Shown piece after piece: positions 49,835-58,979 of a DNA stretch of 64,000 nucleotides. The stretch covers positions 48,950 to 112,949 of the forward strand of contig JAJZVM010000009.1 in assembly GCA_021845645.1 (NCBI GenBank), in the 5' to 3' direction. The translations under genes and the position numbers were made by a program. Each line of letters starts with the position of its first letter. Within the stretch, counting starts at the first letter, position 1. The notes beneath the pieces are model-generated. The model saw nothing but the letters and a program-made list of their open reading frames with translations, ran no database searches and was not told where the DNA came from. This stretch comes from Bacillota bacterium. GTDB taxonomy: Bacteria > Bacillota_E > JAJZYS01 > JAJYTV01.

Positions 49835-50195
49835 GGAGTGGCTGTCCAAGGCAAAGGAAGATCTCGCGGTGGCCCGTCTCTCTGCTGCTAACAGACTGTG
49901 GAATCCCTGTTGCTTCCACGCTCAGCAGTGTGGAGAGAAGAGTATGAAAGCAATCTTCGAAGAACATCAGATGTTCATTCCAAGAACGCATGATCTTGAG
50001 CAACTACTCGACGAATTGGAGCCTGTTATCGACGTCAACGCGGCTCGCAACGCGGCTGCCATTTTGAGTGCATACGGCGTTGAAGCACGTTACCCAGGAT
50101 TCGATGCCGACGAGTCCGAGGCGACTGCCGCGTTGGCGGAGGCAACTCAAGTCTTCGACTGGGTTTTGTCCGCCTTACAGCGTTCGTCGCTTTAG
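49821..50195 (+). CDS. HEPN-domain protein (toxin partner of the MNT protein)
   Basis: 124-residue all-helical HEPN protein: EEWLSKAKEDLAVARLSAAN at the start, CFHAQQCGEKSMKAIFEEHQ, HDLEQLLDELEPVIDV, and VEARYPGFDADESEATAALA. The pfam05168-type motif RYPG is clear. The canonical Rx4-6H RNase motif is not obvious, as in several members of this group. The overlap with the MNT gene fixes it as the second gene of a HEPN-MNT toxin-antitoxin operon. The alternative is a non-toxic regulatory pair. Confidence 0.85.
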   Translation: MHNTEEWLSKAKEDLAVARLSAANRLWNPCCFHAQQCGEKSMKAIFEEHQMFIPRTHDLEQLLDELEPVIDVNAARNAAAILSAYGVEARYPGFDADESEATAALAEATQVFDWVLSALQRSSL

Positions 50196-50373
50196 CTGTC
50201 GGAGTCCGCTACAACAATCAACACTCAGACCTCTTGAACGGCTATCAAGGGGTCGGCGTCCCACGCACATGCCGCTATTCCGCACCCGACCTCTGTCGTG
50301 CACGGATCAATCTTCATCTCGTCAAGGGACATAGCCTTCCCCAGGCTGGGAGGCGGGACGCGACCAGGCCCTG

Positions 50374-51237
50374 TCAGTTGTCGAGGTCCCGGTCGCCTAG
50401 CCCGTCCTGACGGTCATCAACTTGCCGATCGCTGGTCTCGCCCGCCTCCGCAAACCGATGAGCTTCCTCGACCTGTGCGATCATCAATAGATAGCGATCC
50501 TGCATAAACTCGACCGCCTCCGCCGTCAAGGCGATGAACCGGTCGGGAGACCCAGAATCCGCCTCGCGAATGGCGTCAAGGTATTCCCTTCGTTCGGTGG
50601 CGGAGTATATCGCCGGTGGGTACCCGGAGCGCATCAGAAGGAGATTCGTCAACAACCTTGCGGTACGTCCGTTGCCGTCCACGAAGGGGTGGATTCCGAC
50701 AAGCTCGAGATGGACCTGCGCCGCAAAGACGACCGGATGGTCCTCACCGCGGCCCTGGTTGATCCGCTCCGAGAGGCCCTCCATCAAGTCAGGCACTTTC
50801 ACCCAGTTTGGAGGCACTTGATTTGAACCGCGGATGTAGACCGGCTGACGCCTAAGGAACCCGGCCTCCTCCTTGAGGATGCCTGCCATGATGATCCTGT
50901 GCATTTCTAGGATGGTTCGGTCGGTCACAGGCTCGCTGCTCTTGGCCACGCCGCGCAGCCATCCTAGGGCATCGCGCATGTTCAGTACCTCGAGGTGCTC
51001 GCGGACCGTTTTCCCACCGATCGTGATGCCCTTCTCAAGGACCACCTGGGTTTCCGACAACGTCAGCGTGTTGCCCTCGAGGGCTGTGGTCGCGTGGGCA
51101 TACCGGATCGTGAAGTCATCCTCGAGGGACCGGAGGGTTGCCGGAGGGAGAGGTCGAGCATCGTCGATCCTGCGCTGTTTGCGGTCGACGGTATCCAGAT
51201 GGGCCTGCAGATCCACTCCGCGATTCCCCTCCTCCAA
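50374..51237 (-). CDS. Fic-family AMPylase with N-terminal inhibitory helix
   Basis: 287-residue Fic protein (adenylyl- or other nucleotidyltransferase acting on protein hydroxyls). The catalytic loop GIHPFVDGNGRTAR (H183) matches HPFx(D/E)GNGRxxR exactly. An autoinhibitory motif TALEGNTLT (Glu54; consensus S/TxxxE(G/N)) lies N-terminal, so it is a class II, self-inhibited Fic. The beta-hairpin flap is probably QPVYIRGSNQVPPNWVKVPD. The N-terminal extension has a typical FicN region (RYAHATTALEGN). No separate antitoxin is needed. The target is unknown. Stand-alone gene. Confidence 0.93.
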   Translation of the reverse strand: MEEGNRGVDLQAHLDTVDRKQRRIDDARPLPPATLRSLEDDFTIRYAHATTALEGNTLTLSETQVVLEKGITIGGKTVREHLEVLNMRDALGWLRGVAKSSEPVTDRTILEMHRIIMAGILKEEAGFLRRQPVYIRGSNQVPPNWVKVPDLMEGLSERINQGRGEDHPVVFAAQVHLELVGIHPFVDGNGRTARLLTNLLLMRSGYPPAIYSATERREYLDAIREADSGSPDRFIALTAEAVEFMQDRYLLMIAQVEEAHRFAEAGETSDRQVDDRQDGLGDRDLDN

Positions 51238-51654
51238 ACCCGATCCCCTGCCTTGGGCCGCGAGCCAATAGTAGCATCGCCGGAAGATTCCGTCAGTACG
51301 GACGGAATCCCCGGGACGTCAAGTCCCCGGTCTTCTGACTTGCGCAGGTCGCCAACCCGACATACCTTCACACCCTGAGCCGAGCGCTAACCTCGGCCTC
51401 CAAGCTCCCGTAACGATCGATTGAAGCGCTCATGTTGGCCAAGGGCAGCCCCGGCCAACTCTGCAGCGCGGCCTGCGGCTCAGTGCGGTGTTGTTCGACC
51501 CCCTCACCCGTCCGCGGAGGTTGTCAAGGAATCCTCCGCAAACTCGCCGGAGACATGCGAAACGTCTGTCCAAAGCCCCTTGCGATACCATTCCTTGGCA
51601 CGGCATGATTACCCGGCGAAAGGTCACAATATCCTTATACCTTTGAGGACGGGA
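51238..51654. other. spacer upstream of the UxaA pair
   Basis: About 417 bases without a supported gene. G+C falls near 51590, just before the UxaA genes, and the sequence AATATCCTTATACC (51628-51641) is unusually AT-rich here; it may include their promoter. Confidence 0.4.
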
Positions 51655-51948
51655 GTGAACGATCTGGAACCCAACCTGCTCCTTCACACGAGAGAGGATC
51701 ACGCTGGGGTTGCCATCGCTGACATCAAGGCCGGCGAAAAGGTCAGCGGCCTCGTCTTGGCCGACCGTTCCCCCATCGAATTGGATGCCTCGGAGGATAT
51801 ACCGCTGGGCCACAAGATAGCCGTCAAGAGCGTTTCCGCTGGGGAAAACATCGTCCTCTACGGCCAACCGGTCGGCGCGGCCATCCAGACCATCCAACCC
51901 GGGGAACATGTGCACACGCACAATATGAAAAGCTTGAGGTGGTCGTGA
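51655..51948 (+). CDS. UxaA-family SAF-domain subunit (altronate/galactarate dehydratase small part)
   Basis: 97 residues forming the N-terminal SAF domain of sugar-acid dehydratases: LLHTREDHAGVAIADIKAGE, SPIELDASEDIPLGHKIAVK, NIVLYGQPVGAAIQTIQPGE and the His-rich end GEHVHTHN. In many genomes this domain and the catalytic domain are separate genes, as here. GTG start at 51655 with GAGGAC upstream. It overlaps the next gene by one base (TGATG). Lower G+C than its neighbours suggests acquisition from another source. Confidence 0.85.
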   Translation: MNDLEPNLLLHTREDHAGVAIADIKAGEKVSGLVLADRSPIELDASEDIPLGHKIAVKSVSAGENIVLYGQPVGAAIQTIQPGEHVHTHNMKSLRWS

Positions 51949-53105
51949 TGAGCGGATATACGTTCAACGGTTACCGTCGGCCTGACGGCACCGTCGGTGT
52001 GCGTAACCACGTTTTGCTTTTGCCCGTTGAGGGCATATCCAACCGGGTCGCCGAAAACGTCTCCCATATGATCAAAGGAACCCTGGACCTGAAGCACCCC
52101 TACGGCGACCTCCAATTCGGTCGGGATCTGGAGCTCTTCTTCCGCATCATGATCGGTGCGGGTTCCAATCCCAATGTAGCCGCCGTGATCGTCATCGGCA
52201 TGGAACCCGTCTGGGTGGACAGGATAGCCTCCGGCATAGAAGCGACCGGCAAACCGGTGGCCCGTTTCACCATCCGACACGTCGGTGACCTTGCCACCAT
52301 AGAGCATGTAGCCCGCAAGGCCCAGGAGTTCGTATACTTCGCCAGCGAAATAAAGACCCAGGAGGCCAGCCTGAGCGACATTATCCTTGCAACCAAGTGC
52401 ACCGGGTCGGACACCACCAACGGCTTGGCCGCCAACCCCATCGTGGGGAAGGTGGTAGAGCGTGCTCTGGCAACCGGATCCACCGTTCTCTTCGGTGAAA
52501 CCTCGGAGTTGACCGGAGCCGAACACCTGATCGCGGGCCGCATCAAAAGCCGAGACCAGCAAGAGAAGTTTTGGCGGATTTACAACGAATATGTAGGATT
52601 CATCGCCGACCAGAGGGCCGACCTCTTGGGTTCCCAGCCCAACCAGTCGAACATTCACGGCGGCATTACCACCATCGAGGAAAAGGCTTTCGGTAACATC
52701 GCAAAGATCGGTCAGGCGTTAATCGATGGAGTTCTGGAGAGCGCCGATGCCCCTCCCGGCAAAGGCCTGTGGTTCATGAACACCTCTGGTGCGGCTGCAG
52801 AGGCGCTTAGCCTTTTCGCTGCAGCCGGATCGGTGCTGTGTATGGTACCCACCGGGCAAGGCAACATAATCGGCAATCCCCTGATGCCGGTGATAAAGCT
52901 CACCGCCAACCCCCAGACGGCCAAGACTATGGCCGAACACTTCGATCTCGATGTTTCCGCTGCTTTAAGACAGGAGATGCCGATCGATCAGGCCGGCAAC
53001 ATGCTGATGGATATGCTGCTTCGGGTAGCCGGCGGTCGCGTGACGGCCAGCGAAGTGCTTAACCACAACGAGTTCGTACCCGTCAAGCTTTTCCGCAGCG
53101 CCTAG
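51948..53105 (+). CDS. UxaA-family dehydratase catalytic subunit
   Basis: 385-residue C-terminal domain protein of the altronate/galactarate dehydratase family: GYRRPDGTVGVRNHVLLLPV at the start, GSDTTNGLAANPIVGKVVER, LFGETSELTGAEHLIAGRI, and FMNTSGAAAEALSLFAAAGS. C-terminal GNIIGNPLMPVIKLTANPQT. The usual substrate is a sugar acid (altronate or galactarate), but orphan pairs outside sugar operons are common and their substrates are unknown. No sugar-acid transporter or isomerase lies nearby. ATG at 51948, coupled to the SAF gene. Confidence 0.88.
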   Translation: MSGYTFNGYRRPDGTVGVRNHVLLLPVEGISNRVAENVSHMIKGTLDLKHPYGDLQFGRDLELFFRIMIGAGSNPNVAAVIVIGMEPVWVDRIASGIEATGKPVARFTIRHVGDLATIEHVARKAQEFVYFASEIKTQEASLSDIILATKCTGSDTTNGLAANPIVGKVVERALATGSTVLFGETSELTGAEHLIAGRIKSRDQQEKFWRIYNEYVGFIADQRADLLGSQPNQSNIHGGITTIEEKAFGNIAKIGQALIDGVLESADAPPGKGLWFMNTSGAAAEALSLFAAAGSVLCMVPTGQGNIIGNPLMPVIKLTANPQTAKTMAEHFDLDVSAALRQEMPIDQAGNMLMDMLLRVAGGRVTASEVLNHNEFVPVKLFRSA

Positions 53106-53299
53106 GAACTCGCCAGGGTTCTTCTGCACCGCACATGGGAAATCCTTAACGGGCCGGCACCCGGCTTTGATCAGATTGCTTCGTTCAAGACACGCTGACC
53201 GCGGTGTACCAGCCGCCAATGTACATCAGACAACTCGCATTCTGTTTGACTGTGGGTTTGGCCTTCGGAAGAAAATCTCCTTCCGCAAAGCGGCATAGG

Positions 53300-53591
53300 C
53301 CGAGAGCAAGTGATCCCCCGTCGGGCTATTCCCGCGCGGATCGCCTCAACCGCCCGGTCCAGCGGCACTATCCCGCGCTTGACGAGCTCGTGGCAGAACG
53401 TGTGCCGGGAGCTGGTGCGGTGTCACACTGAGGCCAGCCGCCTTGGCGACAGCAGCGACCGCAGCCTTCGTCGCTCGAGCAGTGAGGCGACCGCCCTGTC
53501 GCCGGGGAACAGCGGACCAGCGTCCAATCCCCCGGAAGCGGAGCCAGGCTGCCGCTGCCCCGCGGACGTCCCAGTTCAGCCGCTTCCACAC
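53300..53591 (-). pseudogene. tyrosine recombinase relic
   Basis: Two minus-strand frames together read the C-terminal half of an integrase: ATKAAVAAVAKAAGLSVTPH in one, then RHTFCHELVKRGIVPLDRAV in the other, the HxLRHTFCHxL box of tyrosine recombinases. The frameshift is at about 53425. The remaining catalytic domain and the N-terminal domain are missing. The rest of the 53106-53721 spacer shows no supported gene. Confidence 0.65.
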
Positions 53592-53721
53592 CTCGTCGCA
53601 CGCTCACGATGGTTCAGACCACACCCTGAGTAACGCTGAGGGCACGTCTGAACGGGCTTTCTTGACCTCTGTCGGCGCGTCTCCTCTGGGCAAGCTGTTG
53701 CCCAGAGGGGGTTGCCCGAGG

Positions 53722-55995
53722 GTGAAGCAGGACGTGTTTGTGGGGATCGACGTCGGATCCACTACCGTAAAGGTCGCGGGGGTGAGCAGCACTGGCGAAC
53801 CCATGGGGGAGCCAGTTTACCTACGACACGACACCTATGAGACCCCGCTGTCGGCGTTGAAGCAAGCCCTGTCGCAGTTCCTGGCGGCAGGTGCCTTGCG
53901 TATTGCCGGTGTGGGTACCACGGGCAGCGGGCGGGAGCTTACCCGCAGCCTGCTTGGCGCCGACCTCAGCCGCACCGAGATCATCGCCCACGCCACAGGG
54001 GTGACCCATCTCCTGCATCTGGGCCTAGTGCGCGATGCAGCAGGCCGGCCGCTTGACCGGGTGGGCACACTGCTCGAGATCGGCGGGCAGGACTCCAAGG
54101 TGATCGTGTTCGGCCCGGACGGTCTCCCCAGCTTCTTTCACATGAACAGCATCTGTTCGGCCGGCACCGGCGAGTTCCTGAAGCAGTTGGCGGACGAGGC
54201 AGGCATCGCCGTGTCCGAGTTTGGTGCGCTGGCACTGCGGGCGACGGCACCCGCCCGCATCGACTCCACCTGCACGGTGTTCTCCCGTCGCGACTTCCGA
54301 CACCTGACGCAGAAGGGCGTGCCGTTGGAGGATCGCCTGATGAGCGTTTGTCAGTCGCTGGTCCGCAACTTCCTGCGTACCGTTGTGCCGGAAGGGGCGG
54401 TGCGCCCTCCTGTGTTGTTCCAGGGCGGGGTAGCCTACAACCAGGGCGTGAGGCTGGCATTCGAGCATCAGCTTGGCCTCCCAGTGGTGGTGCCGCCGAT
54501 GCACGGCGTGGTGGGAGCGCTCGGCATGGCCTGGCTGGCCCGCCAGGAGATGTCCGGGCAGGCCGCCGAGTTCCCCATGGCCACCGCGTTTCGGGATGAC
54601 TTCTCCACCCTCCAGTTCGAAAGCCGGGTTCGTTATTGCCATGGGTGTCGCAACGCCTGTGAGTTGGCCCAGCCCCTGGTGGTGCGGGAAGGCAGGACCA
54701 ATGTCCTCGAAGTCGTGGGCGGGCGATGTGAGGGGTGTCAAAACCCGGCGAATGTTCGCACGGAGCCTCAGTCGATCGCCGCCTTTGCCGTACCCGTGTT
54801 GCGAGATCCTCTGCCGCTCCACCTGCACCCGCACGTGACTGGCCTCAGCGGCCCAACCCACCGCTCTGCTTCTCACCGTTCCTCGGCCGGGCAATACTTC
54901 GCTGGGTTGGACGGCGGCTCTCGCGGCACCAAATATGCCCTGATTCAGATCCAGGGCACCGATTTGGAGATCGTGGCCGTAGGCTCCCTGAGTACCGGCG
55001 GCGACGCCATTCAAGCCTGTCTGCAAGCCTTGGAACACTTGCACCAGGTCCTGCCCCCACAGGCCGTCCTCGCCGGGGTCGGCACGACCGGCAGCGCCGG
55101 GGAGCTTTTCCGGGATATCATCACGACCCGGGACAAGGAAACCTCCGACTACCGCTCCACCGAGATCCTCGCTCACTATGCCTGGGCCAGCCACCGCGTA
55201 CCCCATGTGGGCACCGTAATCGACATCGGGGGCAATGACGCCAAGATCATCACGGTCAAGCCGGGTGGCCTGGACTTTGCCATGAACGACAAGTGCGCCG
55301 CCGGTACCGGCGCCTTCCTGGAGGCCGTGGCCAGCCGATTTCATATCCCCGTGGAGGAGTACGCCCGGGTGGCCCTGTCGGCTAGTACCCCGGCACGCAT
55401 TGCCGGCCGCTGTGCGGTCTTTGGTGAGTCTGATGTGGTCCACAAGGCCAGGATGGGTTTTTCCACCCCGGACCTGCTCCTGGGGGTGGCCTACTCCATC
55501 TGCCGCACCTACCTGACCGATGTGGGGCGCGGCCGGCCCTTGCGGGTGCCCATTGTGGCCCAGGGCGGGGCCTTCCTGAACCAGTCGGTCGAGGAGGCCT
55601 TTCGGCGCACACTAGGCCTCGAGTCGGCAGAGTTCCTAGTGGCGGAGGATGCGCGTCAGGTTGTGGGGGCCGGTGCCCTCGGGGCCGCACTGCTAGCCAA
55701 AGGCATGTACGAGCAGGGGTACGACACCGCCTTCAAGGGCTTTGACAGGATCGCGGCCGGCACCTACCGGACGGTTTCCACCCAGTGCCGGCACAGCCGC
55801 TGTCACCGCACCTGCGATGGCGTCGTCGTCCTGCTGGAAAACGATCGGCCCGTGGCAGGGTACCGCTCCATCGACTGCCCGCTGGACCTATTCGAGGGCA
55901 TGGCGCAAGGCGAGGCCGCAAAGTCGCATATGGCTGCCCTATTAGGACGGAACGGAAACAGGAGGTCATCGGATCATGAGCAGTGGGGAGTCTGA
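53722..55995 (+). CDS. tandem-domain 2-hydroxyacyl-CoA dehydratase activase (BadF/HgdC family)
   Basis: 757 residues with two complete ASKHA ATPase domains. Each activase half carries the phosphate motif and the Cys that holds the bridging 4Fe-4S cluster. Domain 1 has FVGIDVGSTTVKVAG, SICSAGTGEFLKQLA and ARIDSTCTVFSRRD. Domain 2 has YFAGLDGGSRGTKYAL, DKCAAGTGAFLEAVA and ARIAGRCAVFGESD. Between them is a CHGCRNACELAQ...RCEGCQNP Cys cluster. Such fused activases use ATP to drive low-potential electrons into dehydratase-like or double-cubane proteins. The GTG at 53722 gives MKQDVFVGIDVGSTT. The downstream partner overlaps by 20 bases. Confidence 0.88.
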   Translation: MKQDVFVGIDVGSTTVKVAGVSSTGEPMGEPVYLRHDTYETPLSALKQALSQFLAAGALRIAGVGTTGSGRELTRSLLGADLSRTEIIAHATGVTHLLHLGLVRDAAGRPLDRVGTLLEIGGQDSKVIVFGPDGLPSFFHMNSICSAGTGEFLKQLADEAGIAVSEFGALALRATAPARIDSTCTVFSRRDFRHLTQKGVPLEDRLMSVCQSLVRNFLRTVVPEGAVRPPVLFQGGVAYNQGVRLAFEHQLGLPVVVPPMHGVVGALGMAWLARQEMSGQAAEFPMATAFRDDFSTLQFESRVRYCHGCRNACELAQPLVVREGRTNVLEVVGGRCEGCQNPANVRTEPQSIAAFAVPVLRDPLPLHLHPHVTGLSGPTHRSASHRSSAGQYFAGLDGGSRGTKYALIQIQGTDLEIVAVGSLSTGGDAIQACLQALEHLHQVLPPQAVLAGVGTTGSAGELFRDIITTRDKETSDYRSTEILAHYAWASHRVPHVGTVIDIGGNDAKIITVKPGGLDFAMNDKCAAGTGAFLEAVASRFHIPVEEYARVALSASTPARIAGRCAVFGESDVVHKARMGFSTPDLLLGVAYSICRTYLTDVGRGRPLRVPIVAQGGAFLNQSVEEAFRRTLGLESAEFLVAEDARQVVGAGALGAALLAKGMYEQGYDTAFKGFDRIAAGTYRTVSTQCRHSRCHRTCDGVVVLLENDRPVAGYRSIDCPLDLFEGMAQGEAAKSHMAALLGRNGNRRSSDHEQWGV

Positions 55996-58591
55996 TCTGA
56001 CCACAAGGGATGTGCGGAGCAAACAACCCCCCATGCCGCCGGGCCGTACCCGGCGACCCAAGGTGGGGGTCGTGCGGGCCTTTACCGGCCACTACGAGTC
56101 GGTGCGGGTCCTGCATCGGTTCCTGCACCATGCGGGTCTGGAGGTGGTCACCAGCCAGGTCAGCACAGCACCCATCATCGAGGCTGGAACTGCGCTGGCC
56201 AGCGCCGACTTCTGCTTGCCTTTGCGCGTCTACGTAGGACACGTCTACACGCTGAGCCGCGAGCACCCGGATCTGGACGCCATCCTGGCACCGAACGTCT
56301 GGACCGACAAGGGAGGATCAGCCACCTGCTCCAAGTATCGCGACATCGGCGGCGTCGCCATTCGATCGCTCGGAGGCATGATCCCCTACCTGCAGGGCCT
56401 CCGTGCCCAGGATCGGCATTCCCTTCCCCGCTTGATCCGTCCAAACATCGAGTCCGTCACCTACCGGTCTCTCTGCAACGTGGCCTTCGATGTATACGCC
56501 GAAATCATCGGGCTGTCGCTCTGGTCCCGCGTCGGCATGTTCCTGCCGGAGGACTTGCGCCGCCGATGGACTCCCCATCTGGCGCATGTGGAGACGGCTT
56601 TCGCCCGGGCCTGGCACGAGGTGATGGAACGCCCAGTGGATCGCCTCGGCGCCCTGCTCACGGATGACGCCCGTCCCCGGCTGGCTGTGGTCGGCCGTCG
56701 CTATCTGCTGGACGATCCGGCCCTGACCGCTGACCTGAAGCCCTGGTTCCGGCGCCGCGGCGCCACAGTCCTGACCGCTGCCGATGTGCCCTGGGAACAG
56801 CTGGCCGGGCTGTACCGACAAGCGGAGGGTTTTTACGACAGCCACCGGGAGGGCCAGGCCTTCATTGACTGGGCCGCAGACAAGGTGGACGGGTTCATCA
56901 CCCTGGGCTCCTTCGGCTGCCACCCCGATGCCTTCCAGGTAGACTACCTGGCGGATTACGCCCGCGCCAAGGGCAAACCCGCCTGGACCTTCCGATTCGA
57001 CGAGACGGTAGGCACCGCCGGTTTCCAAACCCGCTTCGAGACCCTCTACGGGTTCCTGGAAGGCCAGCGGGACCGGCGCCTGTCCAGGAAAGAGGATACG
57101 CCTCCCGACAATCCGGTGACGATACCCCCGGACCGCAAGGCGGACGGCCGTACGCAGTCCCCCTTGCGCCCCCTGTTTGTCTGGCCCTACATGGGCGAGG
57201 AACTGAACCTCCTGCTCGAAGAGGCCTTTGTCCAACTGGGACTGCAGGATTACGCCTGCCCGCCCAAACCGATCGACGGCACGACCCTGGAACTCGGGGG
57301 ACGCCGCTACGCGGAGACGTGTTCACCGTTCGCCTGTGCGACCGGTAGCCTGATGCAGGGTGTTCAGGCCGCGGTCCGGGATCTGCGTGACGAGGCCCGA
57401 AGGAGTGGCCGACCGCCGCAACCGCGGCGCATCCTCGCACTGATGATCCAGGGAGAAGGCCCCTGTACCTTCGGCTGGTATGCCATCGCCCAGAACCGCC
57501 ACCTGCCCTCTGATCTGGCTGCCGATCTGACGGACGGGCATACCCTTGAACTGCTGACCATGGGCCTAAGCGATCCCGCGGACTTCTTCCGTCAATTGGG
57601 CCAGCTCGGCGACACCCGGCGCCTAGACCCCGTGGTGCGCTACGTAGAGGCACGGGTGACCGGAGACTGGTCACGACTCTCCCGGCTGGCGCGGCTGAAT
57701 CTGCAATTCAGGTTGCAACTCGCCCTCCGCTCCCTGCTGGCCCCGGTGTGGGCCAAGCTGGCCGCGGCGGAGGCGGTGCGGGCCCGCTCCCTGTTGGTGC
57801 GGGCCCACGAACTGGCACCTGGCAGCACAGCAGCCGCCTACCGGGAGTGCCTGGAACTGCTGCGCGGTGCCCACTCCCGTACTGCGATTCGGCACACCAG
57901 GGATCGCTGCATGGCCAAATTGGCGGCCGTCCCCCAGGACCGCACCCAGAAACCGCGCGTGGTTGCCATAGGTGAGATCTACGTAGCCCTTACCTCATTC
58001 GCAAATCGCGGCGTGATTGAAAAGCTGCTGGGGCGGGATGGGATTGAGGTGGTGGAAGGGACCACCCTCAGCGAGTTTATCCATCGCTCCCTCTGGGAAG
58101 TGCGGCGGCGCAGTCTGGCGAACCATCCCTGGATCCGGCCGTTGCGGGACCGATTGGAGGCGCGCAATATCCACTGGTTGAGGCAGCGGCCCTACGACCT
58201 TCGAGCTCGCCCCTTCCTGGAGTGGGAAGTCGGCGGCGATGGCATGCCCGGAGTTGGCGCTGCCCGTGCCCTGGTGGAGCAGGGCTGCGACGGCATCATT
58301 CACATTTATCCGTTCAAGTGCATGCCTGAGGGCATCGCCAAGGACGCGTACAAGGAACTGAGCGACCTGTATGGCGTTCGCTACCTGGGCCTCTCCTTTG
58401 ACAAGGAACTGGACATCGAACGGGTCAAGACCGAGGTGGGCACCTTTGCCGCCCTGCTGCAGAACCAGGTCTCCAACCGGCAGGGATGGCTGAACCGCCT
58501 CCGGCTGGCCCGCCGGCGCCGGGCCCTGGGGCGCAAGGTAGAGCGGCTGTATCAAAAGGCGAAGGGCGCCGCCAGTCGCCCTGAAGCGTGA
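55976..58591 (+). CDS. DUF2229/HgdB-like partner of the tandem activase
   Basis: 871 residues. The N-terminal DUF2229 domain (KVGVVRAFTGHYESVRVLHR, ASADFCLPLRVYVGHV, APNVWTDKGG) is followed by 2-hydroxyacyl-CoA-dehydratase-like regions with Cys residues (SFGCHPDAFQVDYLADYA, YAETCSPFACATGSLMQG, GEGPCTFGWYA). A second such region reads HIYPFKCMPEGIAKDAYKEL near residue 780. The ordering matches acyl-CoA dehydratase activase-related proteins that accompany fused activases. Whether it is a catalyst (possibly a reductase with a double-cubane-type cluster) or an electron mediator is unknown; no separate HgdA/B genes are present. ATG at 55976. Confidence 0.8.
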   Translation: MSSGESDLTTRDVRSKQPPMPPGRTRRPKVGVVRAFTGHYESVRVLHRFLHHAGLEVVTSQVSTAPIIEAGTALASADFCLPLRVYVGHVYTLSREHPDLDAILAPNVWTDKGGSATCSKYRDIGGVAIRSLGGMIPYLQGLRAQDRHSLPRLIRPNIESVTYRSLCNVAFDVYAEIIGLSLWSRVGMFLPEDLRRRWTPHLAHVETAFARAWHEVMERPVDRLGALLTDDARPRLAVVGRRYLLDDPALTADLKPWFRRRGATVLTAADVPWEQLAGLYRQAEGFYDSHREGQAFIDWAADKVDGFITLGSFGCHPDAFQVDYLADYARAKGKPAWTFRFDETVGTAGFQTRFETLYGFLEGQRDRRLSRKEDTPPDNPVTIPPDRKADGRTQSPLRPLFVWPYMGEELNLLLEEAFVQLGLQDYACPPKPIDGTTLELGGRRYAETCSPFACATGSLMQGVQAAVRDLRDEARRSGRPPQPRRILALMIQGEGPCTFGWYAIAQNRHLPSDLAADLTDGHTLELLTMGLSDPADFFRQLGQLGDTRRLDPVVRYVEARVTGDWSRLSRLARLNLQFRLQLALRSLLAPVWAKLAAAEAVRARSLLVRAHELAPGSTAAAYRECLELLRGAHSRTAIRHTRDRCMAKLAAVPQDRTQKPRVVAIGEIYVALTSFANRGVIEKLLGRDGIEVVEGTTLSEFIHRSLWEVRRRSLANHPWIRPLRDRLEARNIHWLRQRPYDLRARPFLEWEVGGDGMPGVGAARALVEQGCDGIIHIYPFKCMPEGIAKDAYKELSDLYGVRYLGLSFDKELDIERVKTEVGTFAALLQNQVSNRQGWLNRLRLARRRRALGRKVERLYQKAKGAASRPEA

Positions 58592-58604
58592 GAGAAGGCC
58601 CGTC

Positions 58605-58979
58605 GTTGGAGTGAGGGCTGCGGTGATCGGGCGCAACGAGCATGGCGAGCCGATCTTCGCCCCGGAGTGCCTGGAGTTCGCGCGGCACTACGGCTTCACG
58701 CCACAGTCCTGTCGCCCGTACCGGGCCCAGACGAAGGGCAAGGTGGAGCGGCCGGTGCGCCACTTGCGGGAGAACTTCCTGCCCAGGCTGTCCGAGGAGG
58801 ACGTCGCCGCGGGCTGCGGCCGGTCGGGCCAGCGTCTACAGTGGTGGATCGACGAGGTGGCCGACGTGCGTGAGCACGGGACGACCCTGAACGGCCGATC
58901 GACCGCTGGATACGGAGCGAGGCCGCCGCTTCCGCCAAAGCCGTCAAACGGCGACCCGCCGACAGGAAGGAGGAACTGA
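58605..58979 (+). pseudogene. IS21-family IstA transposase fragment
   Basis: The fragment reads AAVIGRNEHGEPIFAPECLE and YGFTPQSCRPYRAQTKGKVE, the end of the IstA integrase core including the catalytic Glu region, then ENFLPRLSEEDVAAGC. A frameshift near 58890 scrambles the rest. No start and no IstB remain. It begins 14 bases after the DUF2229 gene and marks an old insertion or deletion edge. Confidence 0.78.
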
